Assembly: GCF_031085165.1 (NCBI RefSeq)
Contig: NZ_JAVHTY010000002.1
Span: 558,001-622,000 of the forward strand
DNA length: 64,000 nucleotides
Origin: Pseudomonas sp. 102515
GTDB taxonomy: Bacteria > Pseudomonadota > Gammaproteobacteria > Pseudomonadales > Pseudomonadaceae
Reading direction: 5' to 3'
Position numbers and translations under genes: made by a program. The notes under the pieces are model-generated. The model was not told the origin of the DNA and searched no databases. It saw nothing but the letters and a program-made list of their open reading frames with translations. This document shows, piece after piece, positions 51,748-61,232 of the stretch (its first letter is position 1; each line of letters begins with the position of its first letter).

Positions 51748-52017
51748 GTGAAGAACGGACTGGAAAGCGCAGGACGCGCATTGGGCCATGGCCTCGCCGG
51801 ATACCGCGTCGAGCTTCGTCGCCTGAACCTCGATGAGATACTGATAGCGGTTTACCACGCCCACCAAGCGATCAAACTGACCCAGCGCATAGTGACCAAC
51901 GAGCAGGCTACCAATCCGTTCCTGTTGAGTACGGTCGTGGCGGCGATGCGCGTCGAGGCTGACACCGTTGGTCTCTTCATAGAGATTCCACTCGCCGCTG
52001 ACTGCCTTACCGCCTGA
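51748..52017 (+). CDS. Hypothetical protein, GTG start
   Basis: An 89-residue protein (KNGLESAGRALGHGLAGYRVE...LNLDEILIAVYHAHQAIKLTQRIV...FLLSTVVAAMRVEADTVGLFIEIPL). GTG start with AAGG 7 bp upstream. Amphipathic, no signal peptide. No family recognised. It is surrounded by poorly coding DNA, so it may be lineage-specific. Confidence 0.45.
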   Translation: MKNGLESAGRALGHGLAGYRVELRRLNLDEILIAVYHAHQAIKLTQRIVTNEQATNPFLLSTVVAAMRVEADTVGLFIEIPLAADCLTA

Positions 52018-52356
52018 GCCAGGCGGTCACCGGATTCGACCTGAGGCAGTAGGCGCGCACCTTTCGGTCGAGCGTGGGCTGCTTCCCCTCGGGTAGCGGT
52101 TCCAAGCCGTCAGCAGCCGCCATCCGCTGTGACATGCGGCTTCGGCCCAAGGCAGTGCAGGAGTGTCGCCTGCGACGCATAGCGCCGAGCACTGCAGGGG
52201 GCAGGCGGGGTCGAGGTTCGTCATGCCAGCACTGCCATGCCACCATCACCGCTGCGCGTGACGCTGAGCGACCGTTTCAATGGTGCAGGTTAGCGATCAA
52301 GCAGTGGCTTCGATGATCGCGGTAAAATGGAGCGCTTTCTACAGGAGTCTCCGTTC
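52018..52356. other. 339-bp gap before cvfB
   Basis: No convincing ORF, RNA gene or repeat. TAAAAT at 52322-52327 could be a -10 box for cvfB, but no -35 partner is clear. Confidence 0.35.
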
Positions 52357-53208
52357 ATGGCCTTGTTGGGTCGCTTCAACAGCTTGCAGATTTTACGCAA
52401 CACCCCCATCGGTCTGTTCCTGGATGCCGGCAACGACGGCGAGGTGCTGCTGCCGCGTCGCTATGCGCCACGGGACGAACCCTGCGCCGAAGGCGACTGG
52501 CTCAACGTCTTCCTCTACCTGGACAGCGAAGACCGCCTGATCGCCACCACCGAGAAGCCGAAGGTGCAGGTCGGCGGCTTCGCCAGCCTGCGTGTGGTGG
52601 AGGTCGGCCGGGTGGGGATCTTCCTCGACTGGGGCCTGCCCAAGGACCTGCTGCTGCCGCACTCGGAAGAGAAGCGTCCGCTGCAGGTGGGCGACCATTG
52701 CGTGGTGCACGTGCACCTGGACGCCCGCACCCGGCGGATCGTCGCAACCGCACGCCTGGACCGCTACCTGGATCGCGACCCACCGCGCTACAAGGTCGGC
52801 CAGCCGGTGCCGCTGCTGGTCGTCGAGCAGACCGACCTCGGCTACAAGGTGATCGTCGACAACAAGCACTGGGGCCTGGTGCATCGCAACGAGGCCTTCA
52901 AGCCGCTGCGCCTGGGGCAACGCGAGCGCGGCTTCATTCGCGAGATACGGGCGGACGGCAAGATCAGCCTGACCCTGCAGGCCCAGGGAGCCGCCGCGGG
53001 CGCCGATCTCGCCGAGCAGATCATCGGCCTGGCCAAGGCGCGCGGTGGGGTGCTGGAGCTCAGCGACAGCAGTCCGCCAGCCCTGATCCACCAGCTGTTC
53101 GGCGTCAGCAAGGGCAACTTCAAGAAGGCCATCGGCCATCTCTATCGCCAGGGCCGGATCGTTATCGAGGACGACCGGATTTCTGTACGCGAGGACGCCG
53201 CGCAGTAG
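52357..53208 (+). CDS. CvfB/YitL-like S1-domain RNA-binding protein
   Basis: A 283-residue protein of the CvfB family: successive S1-type OB folds ([66 protein letters not shown]) and a C-terminal winged-helix ([25 protein letters not shown]). It is a predicted cytosolic RNA-binding virulence or regulatory factor. Start ATG 52357, 10 bp after CAGGAG; ten codons upstream are not used. Its 3' end overlaps the helicase gene on the other strand by 47 bp. Confidence 0.9.
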   Translation: MALLGRFNSLQILRNTPIGLFLDAGNDGEVLLPRRYAPRDEPCAEGDWLNVFLYLDSEDRLIATTEKPKVQVGGFASLRVVEVGRVGIFLDWGLPKDLLLPHSEEKRPLQVGDHCVVHVHLDARTRRIVATARLDRYLDRDPPRYKVGQPVPLLVVEQTDLGYKVIVDNKHWGLVHRNEAFKPLRLGQRERGFIREIRADGKISLTLQAQGAAAGADLAEQIIGLAKARGGVLELSDSSPPALIHQLFGVSKGNFKKAIGHLYRQGRIVIEDDRISVREDAAQ

Positions 53209-55783
53209 CGCCACGACGGGGCGTCAGATCGCTGTCATGGCTGGGTTGCACCAGGGATCCGGGATCGAAGGCGCGGGCTCGCTCGTCCGGCCCGGCTTCA
53301 CGTTCCAGATCGCCGACCAGGCGGGTGATGCGGTCGGCCAGCTTTTCCGAGCTCAGACTCTCGCGCAACCGCTCGACCATGAGTGGCAGCGCGAAGGGCG
53401 AGGGATGGTCCAGGTTCACCAGGCGCAGGGGCAGGGCACCGGTGCGGGCCAGGGTCTGCTGCAGGCGATCGGCATCGAGTTCCTGGCGCAGGACCTCCGT
53501 CTGGGCCTGGCCGAGCAGCAGGTTGTCCGGGTCGTATTGGCGAAAGACCTGATAGAAGAGGCTGCTGCTGGCCTGCAGCTGGCGGTTGCTCTTGTGCGCC
53601 CCCGGATAGCCGGAAAAGATCAGCCCCGAGATACGGGCGATCTCGCGAAAGCGACGCTGGGCGAGTTCGGCGGCGTTGAGGCTGGCCAGGGTATCGCTGA
53701 CCAGGTTGTCGGTGGTGAAGAGGCTGGCATCGAGTAGTTCCTGCCAGTCCAGGCTGACCGGCGAGACCAGTTCCAGGCCGTAGTCGTTGACGGCGATGGA
53801 AAAGGTGCAGGGGCGCCGCTGCGCCAGGCGCCAGGCCAGCAGGCTGGCCAGCCCCAGATGAGCATGGCGGCCGGCGAAGGGATAGAGGAACAGGTGCGAG
53901 CCTTCGCGGGATTCCAGGGTCTCGGCGAGCAGGTAATGGGCGCTGGGCAGTGCCGACCAATGCCGCTGTACATCCAGCAGTGGTTGCAGCAGGCGCATTT
54001 CCGGGCTCTCGTATCGCTGGGCCTCGGCGTCTTCGAGCAGGGCCAGCACGTGCTGGGCGAGGGTGTCCGAGAGGGGCATGCGACTGCCGCTCCAGCGTGG
54101 GATGGCAGCCTTGCGCCCGCTGGCACGGCGCACGTACACCGTCATGTTCTCCACCCGTACCAGTTCCAGGGTACGACCGGCGAAGAGGAAGTGGTCGCCG
54201 GGTCTCAACCGCGCGATGAAGCCTTCCTCGATATTGCCCAGGCGATTGCCGCCGCCACCCTTGGACCAGAACTGCACATTGAGGCTGGTCTCGCTGACGA
54301 TGGTGCCGATGCCCAGCCGATGCCGCTTGGCCAGCTGCTTGTCGGGCACCCGCCAGATGCCTTCGGCATCGGGCTCGGCGCGGCGATAGTCCGGGTAGGC
54401 CGACAGCGAGGCGCCTCCGTTGCGAACGAAGGCCAGCGCCCAGATCCATTCGCCCTCGCTGAGGTGGCGATAGGCCCAGGCGCTGCGGATCTCCGGTAGC
54501 AGGTCGTCCGGTTCGAAGCCGCCGCCCAGGGCGACGGTCACCAGATGCTGCACCAGGACGTCCAGGGGCTTGGCCGGGGCCGTGCGCGCCTCGATCTCGC
54601 CCGCGGTGATGGCACGCCGGGTGGCCGCCGCATCCAGCAGGTCGAGGCTGTAGGTGGGCACCAGGGTCGCCCGCGAGGCGCGGCCCGGGGCATGGCCGCT
54701 GCGGCCGGCCCGTTGCAGCAGCCGGGCGATGCTCTTGGGCGAGCCGATCTGCAGCACCCGCTCCACCGGCAGGAAGTCCACCCCGAGATCGAGGCTGGAG
54801 GTACAGATCACCGCCTTGAGCTGGCCATTCTTGAGACCGGCCTCCACCCACTCGCGGGCCTGCTTCTCGATGGAGCCATGGTGCAGGGCGATCAGGCCGG
54901 CCCAGTCCGGGCGCGCCTGCAGCAGGGCCTGGTACCAGAGTTCGGTCTGGGCGCGGGTGTTGGTGAAGACCAGGGTGGTGGGGCTGTCTTCCAGTTCGCG
55001 GATCACCTGCTGCAGCAGCCGCATGCCCAGGTGCCCGGCCCAGGCGAAGCGCTCGACGCCGCCTTCGGGCAGCAGGGTGTCCACCTGCAGGCGCTTGTCC
55101 TGGCGACCCTGGACGAGCTGGCCCGGGGCGCCGGCCAGCAACACGTCCAGCGCATGGGCCTGGTTGCCGAGGGTGGCCGACAGGCCCCAGGTCTGCAGTC
55201 CGGGATTCCAGCGGCGCAGACGGGCCAAGGCGAGTTGCGTCTGGGTACCGCGTTTGTTGCCGAGCAATTCGTGCCATTCATCGATGACCACCAGGCGAAC
55301 CTGGCCCAGGGCGTCCTGGGCATCCTCGCGTGACAGCAGCAGCGACAGGCTTTCGGGGGTGGTCACCAGTGCCGTCGGCAGGCGGCGATTCTGCCGGGCG
55401 CGCTCGCTGCCGCCGGTGTCGCCGGTACGCAGGCCCAGGGTCCACTCCAGTTCTTCGTCGAGCACCGGCCGCTCCAGGGCGCGCAGGGTGTCCGCCGCCA
55501 GGGCGCGCATGGGTGTCAGCCAGAGCACGGTGAGCGGCGGGGGCGCCTGCTTGCGCTTGCTGGGTAGTCCCTTGGCGGTGATCGGCCTGGGCGCGACGAA
55601 GGCGTCCAGGGCGGCCAGCCAGACCGCGTAGGTCTTGCCCGAGCCGGTGTTGGCGTGCAGCAGGCCGGATTCGCCGGCGGCGATGGCCTTGGCCACCTCG
55701 CGCTGGAAGGGAAAGGCCTTCCAGCCCTGGGCGGCCAGCCAGCGACTGCCAGGGCCCTTGCGCGTGCGGGGTGCGGTGGCCAT
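53162..55783 (-). CDS. Lhr-type DEXH helicase (ligase-associated DNA-repair class)
   Basis: Superfamily-2 helicase of 873 residues with the Lhr-core arrangement: Walker [10 protein letters not shown] (43-51), motif II DEWH (168-171), SAT-like LSATLG, motif [13 protein letters not shown] (near 366), then winged-helix and Lhr C-terminal domains ([46 protein letters not shown]). It best fits the ligase-associated DNA damage response helicases, but the usual partners (ATP-dependent ligase, MPE nuclease, exonuclease) are not next to it here. The C-terminal tail is basic. Confidence 0.88.
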   Translation of the reverse strand: MATAPRTRKGPGSRWLAAQGWKAFPFQREVAKAIAAGESGLLHANTGSGKTYAVWLAALDAFVAPRPITAKGLPSKRKQAPPPLTVLWLTPMRALAADTLRALERPVLDEELEWTLGLRTGDTGGSERARQNRRLPTALVTTPESLSLLLSREDAQDALGQVRLVVIDEWHELLGNKRGTQTQLALARLRRWNPGLQTWGLSATLGNQAHALDVLLAGAPGQLVQGRQDKRLQVDTLLPEGGVERFAWAGHLGMRLLQQVIRELEDSPTTLVFTNTRAQTELWYQALLQARPDWAGLIALHHGSIEKQAREWVEAGLKNGQLKAVICTSSLDLGVDFLPVERVLQIGSPKSIARLLQRAGRSGHAPGRASRATLVPTYSLDLLDAAATRRAITAGEIEARTAPAKPLDVLVQHLVTVALGGGFEPDDLLPEIRSAWAYRHLSEGEWIWALAFVRNGGASLSAYPDYRRAEPDAEGIWRVPDKQLAKRHRLGIGTIVSETSLNVQFWSKGGGGNRLGNIEEGFIARLRPGDHFLFAGRTLELVRVENMTVYVRRASGRKAAIPRWSGSRMPLSDTLAQHVLALLEDAEAQRYESPEMRLLQPLLDVQRHWSALPSAHYLLAETLESREGSHLFLYPFAGRHAHLGLASLLAWRLAQRRPCTFSIAVNDYGLELVSPVSLDWQELLDASLFTTDNLVSDTLASLNAAELAQRRFREIARISGLIFSGYPGAHKSNRQLQASSSLFYQVFRQYDPDNLLLGQAQTEVLRQELDADRLQQTLARTGALPLRLVNLDHPSPFALPLMVERLRESLSSEKLADRITRLVGDLEREAGPDERARAFDPGSLVQPSHDSDLTPRRGATARRPRVQKSGRPR

Positions 55784-55794
55784 CGTGGCGCTCC

Positions 55795-57126
55795 TCAGAC
55801 CGGGTTCGAACGCCCGGTCATCTCGGCCGCCATGGCGGTGGCGTAGCTGTCGGTCATGCCGGCGATGAAATCGATCACCCGCATGAAGGCCTGGTGCAGG
55901 GTCCAGGACGGATCGGGCGCGCTGTTGCCCAGCAGGTCGAGGATGCGGCGGCTCTTGAACGACGGCTCGCGCCCGCGGTGCTGCTCCAGGGCGGCGCCAC
56001 AGAAGGCGTTGAGCAGGATTTCCAGGGTGGTGTAGGCGCCGATCTCGTGCAGGGTCTTGCGCTTGTCATGGAAGATCTTCTCCCGGGCCAGGGCCTTGGC
56101 GCGCTGCACGCAGAGCTTGGCCGGACCGGCCATGTGCTCGACCAGGTCATCGCCCAGGGTGCCGGCGAGCAGGGCGTCCTGCTGGTCGACGAAGGCGCGG
56201 GCGGTGGCGTTGGTCAGGTGTTCGATGGCCTTGCCGCGCAGGATGGCGAGCTTGCGTCGCCGCGAATCCTTGGGGCCAAGTTGCCGATAGGTTTCCGGCA
56301 GGTCGTCGCCGACCAGGCCCAGCAGCAGCGCCTCGACCTCGGCGTAGTCCAGCAGCTCCATCTCCAGGCCATCTTCCAGATCGATCAGCCCGTAGCAGAT
56401 GTCGTCCGCGGCCTCCATCAGGTAGACCAGGGGATGCCGTGCCCAGCGCTCCGGGCCCAGCAGCGGCAGTTCGAGTTTCTCGGCGATCTGCTCCAGCAGC
56501 GGTAGCTCGCTCTGGTAGCAGCCGAACTTGTGCTTCTTGTACCCGGGCGCCGCGGCATAGCGCGAGGTCCAGGGATACTTGAGATAGGTGCCGAGGGTGG
56601 CGTAGGTCAGGCGGGTGCCACCGTCGAACTGGTGATATTCGAGCTGGGTCAGCACCCGGAAACCCTGGGCATTGCCCTCGAAGTGCAGGAAGTCCTGGCG
56701 CTCCGCCTCGCTCATGTCGTCCAGCCAGCCGCGGCCGGCGGCCTGGGTGAACCAGTAGCGGATGGCGTCCTCGCCGGAGTGGCCGAAGGGCGGATTGCCG
56801 ATGTCGTGGGCGAGGCAGGCCGACTGCACCACCATGCCGAGATCGCTCGGATCGCACCACTCGGGCAGGGCGCCTCTCAGGCTCTCGCCCACGCGCATGC
56901 CCAGGGAGCGTCCGACACAGCTGACTTCCAGGCTGTGGGTCAGGCGGGTGTGGATGTGATCGTTGCTGGTGACGGGGTGCACCTGGGTCTTGCGCCCCAG
57001 CCGGCGGAAGGCGCCGGAAAAGATGATGCGGTCGTGGTCCTTGTGAAAGGGGCTGCGCCCCAGTTCATCCGGGCTGTGCAGGGGTTTGCCCAGCCGTTCG
57101 CGGATAAGAAGTGTCTGCCAGTCCAA
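55795..57126 (-). CDS. dgt: Deoxyguanosinetriphosphate triphosphohydrolase-like protein
   Basis: HD-domain dNTPase of 443 residues hydrolysing dGTP (or other dNTPs) to nucleoside and triphosphate. Metal residues: His64 in [16 protein letters not shown], His107-Asp108 in [17 protein letters not shown], and the distal [14 protein letters not shown]. The N-terminal [23 protein letters not shown] is typical. It lies 11 bp upstream of the Lhr helicase gene and is probably co-transcribed with it, linking nucleotide pools and DNA repair. Confidence 0.94.
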   Translation of the reverse strand: MDWQTLLIRERLGKPLHSPDELGRSPFHKDHDRIIFSGAFRRLGRKTQVHPVTSNDHIHTRLTHSLEVSCVGRSLGMRVGESLRGALPEWCDPSDLGMVVQSACLAHDIGNPPFGHSGEDAIRYWFTQAAGRGWLDDMSEAERQDFLHFEGNAQGFRVLTQLEYHQFDGGTRLTYATLGTYLKYPWTSRYAAAPGYKKHKFGCYQSELPLLEQIAEKLELPLLGPERWARHPLVYLMEAADDICYGLIDLEDGLEMELLDYAEVEALLLGLVGDDLPETYRQLGPKDSRRRKLAILRGKAIEHLTNATARAFVDQQDALLAGTLGDDLVEHMAGPAKLCVQRAKALAREKIFHDKRKTLHEIGAYTTLEILLNAFCGAALEQHRGREPSFKSRRILDLLGNSAPDPSWTLHQAFMRVIDFIAGMTDSYATAMAAEMTGRSNPV

Positions 57127-57220
57127 GGCCGTCCTCGAGCTATCACCGATAAGGGGAGCGCCGGCGGTTGCCGTTCGGCGCTTCTGCGTTCTGACCTCGG
57201 CAACATACGATCATCACCGC

Positions 57221-58399
57221 TCACTTGGCAAAGCCCGGCAATTGGCTGGCGTCCAGGTCGATCAGCAGGAGGCGCTGACCGCTTTCCAGGAACTGGCTGG
57301 CGGTCAGGCAGTACTGGTTGGTGGTGGCATCGCGATAGACCGTCGAAAGCGCCAGGCGGCGCTCGTTCCAGCCTTCGGCCAGCAAGGCATAGAAGTAGGG
57401 TCGCCAGGACCAGTTGTGATTGAGATAGCGGCGATTCTCACGCCAGAACATGCCGTTCCATTCTAGATTCGGAGTGATCTGGGTACCGGTGCGGTCGCAC
57501 TGGTAGATGCGCAGCAGCCCGGGAAAGGCCTGGGGATCCGGCAGGGCGCTCAGGGGGGCACCGTGTTCCGCCCAGGGCCTGAGCTGGTTGACGAATTCGG
57601 CCAGTTGCTGGCGCAGCTCCAGCAACCGGGTCTGCTGGGCCAGCTTGCCATCGACGAAGTGGCTGCGCAGAACGGCGAAGCGTTGTTGATGGCGGTCGCT
57701 CGCGCCCAGTTCGGCGGTGGCCTCGGCGAAGAGGAAGCCCTGGACGTAGCGGGCGCCGCACTCCAGGGCGAAGTCGAGTTCGGTCTCCGTCTCGACGCCC
57801 TCGGCGATCAGCCAGCAACCGGTCTTTTCGGCCATCTGCGCCAGCGCCTTGACCGCGTCGCCCCGGGGGCCACCCCGCGCCGCGGCCTGGAATAGCCGCA
57901 TGTCCAGCTTGAGGATGTCCGGCTGCAGATCCAGCACCCGATCCAGTTGCGAATAGCCTGAACCGAAATCGTCGATGGCGATGCGGATGCCGAGTTCGCG
58001 GTAACGAGCGACGGCCTGGGTCAGGCTCGGCAGATCGCCGGCCGCCTCGGTGATCTCGTAGACGATTCGCGTCGGGTCGATACCGGAGCGCTGCAGTTGC
58101 GCCAGGCTTGGCAATTCGACGCCATCGTCCAGTTGGCTGATCCAGCGCGGCGAGAGGTTGAGGCTGAGAAACCAGTCATCCGGCGCGCCGGCGAAGCGCC
58201 GCAGCGCATCGTCCCTGAGGGTGCGGTCGAGCTGCAACAGTTCCGCGGTCGGGGTATCGGGATCGGCGAACAGGGGGCCGACGGAGGCGTGGCGGCCATC
58301 GGCCTGACGCAGACGGCCCAAGGCTTCGACGCCGGCGATGCGCCCGGTCGCGGTGTCGATGAAGGGTTGGAAGAAGGCAGTGGGCTGGCCAGAAAACAC
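57221..58399 (-). CDS. EAL-domain cyclic-di-GMP phosphodiesterase
   Basis: A 392-residue protein: EAL domain at residues 5-235 with intact signature residues (GVEALGRL, Glu25; LSLNLSPRW; YEITEAAG; IDDFGSGYSQLDR; LKLDMRLF; EGVETE; QGFLFAE), so it should hydrolyse c-di-GMP. The C-terminal domain (residues 265-390; IYQCDRTGTQITPNLEWNG, WSWRPYFYALLAEGW, LLLIDLDASQLPGF) resembles the PAS/CACHE-like partner of YkuI. No TM segment. The start is GTG with AAGGA upstream. Confidence 0.88.
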   Translation of the reverse strand: MFSGQPTAFFQPFIDTATGRIAGVEALGRLRQADGRHASVGPLFADPDTPTAELLQLDRTLRDDALRRFAGAPDDWFLSLNLSPRWISQLDDGVELPSLAQLQRSGIDPTRIVYEITEAAGDLPSLTQAVARYRELGIRIAIDDFGSGYSQLDRVLDLQPDILKLDMRLFQAAARGGPRGDAVKALAQMAEKTGCWLIAEGVETETELDFALECGARYVQGFLFAEATAELGASDRHQQRFAVLRSHFVDGKLAQQTRLLELRQQLAEFVNQLRPWAEHGAPLSALPDPQAFPGLLRIYQCDRTGTQITPNLEWNGMFWRENRRYLNHNWSWRPYFYALLAEGWNERRLALSTVYRDATTNQYCLTASQFLESGQRLLLIDLDASQLPGFAK

Positions 58400-58462
58400 A
58401 GGGCTATCCTTATCGTTAGCGGAGCGTTCAGCTGGGCCATGCGATAAGGGTGCCAGATGATC

Positions 58463-58486
58463 GAATGGCTCCCGAGGGAGCCATTC
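58463..58486. terminator. Hairpin between EAL gene and YqjD-type operon
   Basis: 10-bp stem GAATGGCTCC / GGAGCCATTC, loop CGAG, 13 bp past the stop of the minus-strand gene at 58499. It lacks a T-run. Confidence 0.55.
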
Positions 58487-58498
58487 TTCACAGCGCCA

Positions 58499-58840
58499 CT
58501 AGCGGGGCGGTGGCAGCGGCTGGTCAGCCTGCTCGCGATGGCGATTCTGCAAGCGGTTGACGATCGGGTAGAGCGCGAGGCCGATGCGCGCCAGCCGACC
58601 CACGGCGCCCAGGCGTTTGCCGAACAGCGACAGGAACACCGTGGCACCCAGCATCAGCGGCTTCTTCGCCGAGCTGGCCACCTTGTCCCGGTTCGGTCGC
58701 AACAGGTCACCGATGAGGCTGATGGGATTGTGTAGGGGCTGGGCGTTGTAGATCAGCTGCTGGCGATACATCTCCATGCGCAGCCGCACCAGTTCCTTGC
58801 GCTTCGCCTGGCTGGTGGCAGAGGTAAGCGGCTGGTTCAT
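58499..58840 (-). CDS. Small membrane-operon protein (YqjK-position hypothetical)
   Basis: A 113-residue protein with a basic coiled segment (AKRKELVRLRMEMYRQQLIY) followed by one possible hydrophobic helix (PLMLGATVFLSLFGKRLG). It is the third gene of the operon with YqjE- and YqjD-like proteins, in the position of yqjK in enterobacteria. Start ATG overlaps the YqjE stop (ATGA). Function unknown; similarity to YqjK is weak. Confidence 0.65.
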   Translation of the reverse strand: MNQPLTSATSQAKRKELVRLRMEMYRQQLIYNAQPLHNPISLIGDLLRPNRDKVASSAKKPLMLGATVFLSLFGKRLGAVGRLARIGLALYPIVNRLQNRHREQADQPLPPPR

Positions 58841-59229
58841 GGCAGTAGGCGCTCCCGATTGCGGTTGAGTTCTTCCAGGGTGGCATGGAAGGGCGCCGCA
58901 CCCTTGACCAGGCTCAGGGCCCGCAGGACGCAGATCACCAGTGCCACGGCATAGAAGGCACACAGGCCCAGCGTGGCGGCCATGCGGTAGGTATCCCAGA
59001 AGGCGATGATGACCGCCGCCGAGACGCCAACCAGTACCAGCAGACCGAAGATCAGGCTCAGACCGGTAAAGAGGAACAGCTGGAAGGTACGGACCTTCTC
59101 TTCCTGAACCTCGATGCCCAGCAGTTCCAGGTGGCTCTGCAGCAGTCCTACCACTGCGCCGGCGAGACGCTTGACCGATGGCTTGGGCGCCTCGTCAGGC
59201 AGCTCCCGTGGAGGAGAGGAGGTGTCCAT
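58837..59229 (-). CDS. YqjE-like / phage-holin-superfamily membrane protein
   Basis: A 130-residue inner-membrane protein: hydrophilic N-terminus, then LQSHLELLGIEVQEEKVRTFQLFLFTGLSLIF and two TM helices (LFTGLSLIFGLLVLVGVSAAVII; LGLCAFYAVALVICVLRAL). This is the YqjE/holin-superfamily-III pattern. It lies between the DUF883 gene (15 bp upstream) and the yqjK-like gene (overlap 4 bp). Confidence 0.82.
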   Translation of the reverse strand: MDTSSPPRELPDEAPKPSVKRLAGAVVGLLQSHLELLGIEVQEEKVRTFQLFLFTGLSLIFGLLVLVGVSAAVIIAFWDTYRMAATLGLCAFYAVALVICVLRALSLVKGAAPFHATLEELNRNRERLLP

Positions 59230-59244
59230 GGCAGTCCCCCAGGC

Positions 59245-59640
59245 TTAGCGGCGCGAGGCCAGCAGACCGATCAGGAAGCCGACGCCAGCAGCGATGCCGA
59301 GGGCCTTGAAGGGGTTCTCGACCACGTATTCCTCGGTGGTTTCCTTGGCTGCGACGCCCTGGCGATAGAGATCGTCCTGCTTGGTCTTGAGCACATCGCG
59401 GGAGCGCTCCAGGCTGGAGCTCAACTTGGCACGCAGTTCTTCCGCCTGCTCACCGGCCATGCTGGCGGTGTGCTTGAGCAGCTGCTCGGCGTCTGCCAGC
59501 AGGGTGTGGAATTCGTCGGTCAGTGCCTGCTCGGCCTCGCCCAGATGACGACGGACCCGGTCAGCGTTCTGCTTGTGTGCCTGCTCATCGATGTCAACGG
59601 CAAGCTCGTCTTTGATCACGGGAGGGGTTTTGTCGTTCAT
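59245..59640 (-). CDS. DUF883 (YqjD/ElaB-type) protein
   Basis: A 131-residue tail-anchored protein: long amphipathic coiled segment (RRHLGEAEQALTDEFHTLLADAEQLLKHTASMAGEQAEELRAKLSSSLERSR) and the C-terminal membrane anchor NPFKALGIAAGVGFLIGLLASRR, the DUF883 signature. E. coli YqjD binds ribosomes and anchors them to the membrane in stationary phase. First gene of its operon; AGGAGC lies before the ATG. Confidence 0.9.
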   Translation of the reverse strand: MNDKTPPVIKDELAVDIDEQAHKQNADRVRRHLGEAEQALTDEFHTLLADAEQLLKHTASMAGEQAEELRAKLSSSLERSRDVLKTKQDDLYRQGVAAKETTEEYVVENPFKALGIAAGVGFLIGLLASRR

Positions 59641-59991
59641 GGCGCGCTCCTGGTAGGCGATGGGTATCCGTTTCAGCCCTTTCGAGTGAACGTCCGAAGC
59701 AAAGGTTCCACCGGTCGGGGCGCCGACGGCGCCCTCCAGGCACCTTTACAGGGCTCGGAGGCGAGGGGTCCAAACGACCGTCAAGGGGGACGAATGGTCA
59801 TACCTTATCGACTTTGTCTCGTTGAAAGTTCCGCAGCAAAACCCAATTAGAAGAGCTGGCTCACAAAATCGGGCACTAGCGCCATTGCTCGTCCTATTCA
59901 AGTGGAACGCTAGAACTTTGCTGTTTCTATCACTGTCAGTTGCGTCGTATTTGATCGTCCATGCACTTCTAGACAAATAAGAGGGGGAAGA
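59641..59991. other. 351-bp AT-richer intergenic region
   Basis: Divergent promoter region between the DUF883 operon and the DUF3509 gene. AT content rises at 59880-59980 (GAACTTTGCTGTTTCTATCA). TTTGATCGTCC and GACAAATAAGAGG precede the plus-strand gene. No specific operator recognised. Confidence 0.4.
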
Positions 59992-60279
59992 ATGGAAAAC
60001 GCCATAGATAGACTGACTGCCGCTTTCAGTACTTATAAATGCTCGGTCACGGCGCCTCGCCCTGATGGCAGTATTGTGCTGACGGTACAGGATCAGCAGT
60101 GTGACGACGCACGGGTAAACCGGGTGGTCAGCGCCCGGCAACTGGGCGAGAGCCAGCTGCTGAAAACGGTAATCGACGAGGTTCGCAAGGACGTATCGCT
60201 GCGGGCCGGCGCACTGGCGCCGCAATCCATGGCGGTGCTGCGGGCCACGGGCGCCAACATGTTGAGATATTCCGAGTAA
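59992..60279 (+). CDS. DUF3509 family protein A
   Basis: A 95-residue Pseudomonas-type small protein: MENAIDRLTAAFSTYKCSVTA...RPDGSIVLTVQDQQCDDARVNRVVSARQLGESQLLKTVIDEVRKDVSL. It matches the DUF3509 fold (short alpha/beta) and is paralogous to the gene at 60854. The GAGGGGG site is strong. Function unknown. Confidence 0.85.
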   Translation: MENAIDRLTAAFSTYKCSVTAPRPDGSIVLTVQDQQCDDARVNRVVSARQLGESQLLKTVIDEVRKDVSLRAGALAPQSMAVLRATGANMLRYSE

Positions 60280-60403
60280 CGACTCGGTTCGGAAAGCTTC
60301 AGCGCGAGACTTGCAGTACGGATGCCCTGGCATTCGTTGGTCTCGAGCGTTGAAGATTGAAGATGATGAACAAGCAGTTAGCGCTTCACCCGCAACTCTT
60401 GCC

Positions 60404-60838
60404 TCAGCTCTTGCACTTCAGCAGCCGGCATCCCGCACAGGGCAGCTGGGTGGCAGGCAGCTCATACATGGGGCAGGCGACGTCCACTACACCCCAGGAC
60501 GGAAAGCCCTGTCCGGCTTGCACGGCGGCCAGCCGCGCACTGGCGATCACACCATTGAGCAGTTCCTCTTCCCGATACAGCGCCTGACGCAAGGCCGGCG
60601 AGCGATAGAGGATGCGTCCGCAGCGGTCCAGCAAGGTAAAGGAAAAGCGCCCGGTACGATCCGGCAGGGTCGGCCAGACCTTGAGCGGCGCCAGCTGCTC
60701 GTCAAGACGGGCGCAGGTGAGCTGGTACAGCGAGGCGCGTGGGGTGCGCAGCGAATCCGCCGCCTCCAAGCCATCGAGCAAGGTGACCGGACTCGGGCCC
60801 TGTAGCAGTCCGCCGCTGATGCCTTCCATGGTGTGCAT
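60404..60838 (-). CDS. Hypothetical protein between two DUF3509 genes
   Basis: A 144-residue protein (MHTMEGISGGLLQGPSPVTLL...RFSFTLLDRCGRILYRSPALRQALYREEELLNGVI...). It ends in a cysteine cluster, LPCAGCRLLKCKS. AGGAAG lies 7 bp before the ATG. It runs 15 bp behind the second DUF3509 gene on the same strand, so they are probably co-transcribed. No family recognised. Confidence 0.6.
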   Translation of the reverse strand: MHTMEGISGGLLQGPSPVTLLDGLEAADSLRTPRASLYQLTCARLDEQLAPLKVWPTLPDRTGRFSFTLLDRCGRILYRSPALRQALYREEELLNGVIASARLAAVQAGQGFPSWGVVDVACPMYELPATQLPCAGCRLLKCKS

Positions 60839-60853
60839 AGTGCTGCTTCCTGC

Positions 60854-61135
60854 TCAGTTCGCGACGGTCAGACGATTCACGGTGCCGCTGCCACCCGCCA
60901 GCAAGGCCGTGACGCCATGACCTTCGTCGATGGCGATACCCAGGCGGATACTGTCGATCAATCGCGCGAGGCGGGTATGGTCATGCAGTTGCTGCTTGCT
61001 GATCAACCGCTTGACCTTGACGCCACTGTCGTCGGACAGCGTCAGGCTGACGCTGCCGTCGAGGCGCTCGATGCGGAAATTGACCCGGAAGTCATGCTCG
61101 AAAGCCGCGGCGATGAGTTGGAAAGGGTTGTCCAT
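60854..61135 (-). CDS. DUF3509 family protein B
   Basis: A 93-residue paralogue of protein A (MDNPFQLIAAAFEHDFRVNFRIERLDGSVSLTLSDDSGVKVKRLISKQQLHDHTRLARLIDSIR). Start at ATG 61135 with AGG 6 bp upstream; a 15-codon extension is not supported. Lies on the opposite strand from protein A, with the 144-residue gene between. Function unknown. Confidence 0.82.
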   Translation of the reverse strand: MDNPFQLIAAAFEHDFRVNFRIERLDGSVSLTLSDDSGVKVKRLISKQQLHDHTRLARLIDSIRLGIAIDEGHGVTALLAGGSGTVNRLTVAN

Positions 61136-61232
61136 GACGTACCTGACTGGCGTGAGCGGGGTCAGTGCCATTGACTTCAAGGGGCTGGGGTAGTTCTGGA
61201 GCAGATCCCAGAAGTATGACCGACGGCCCGTT

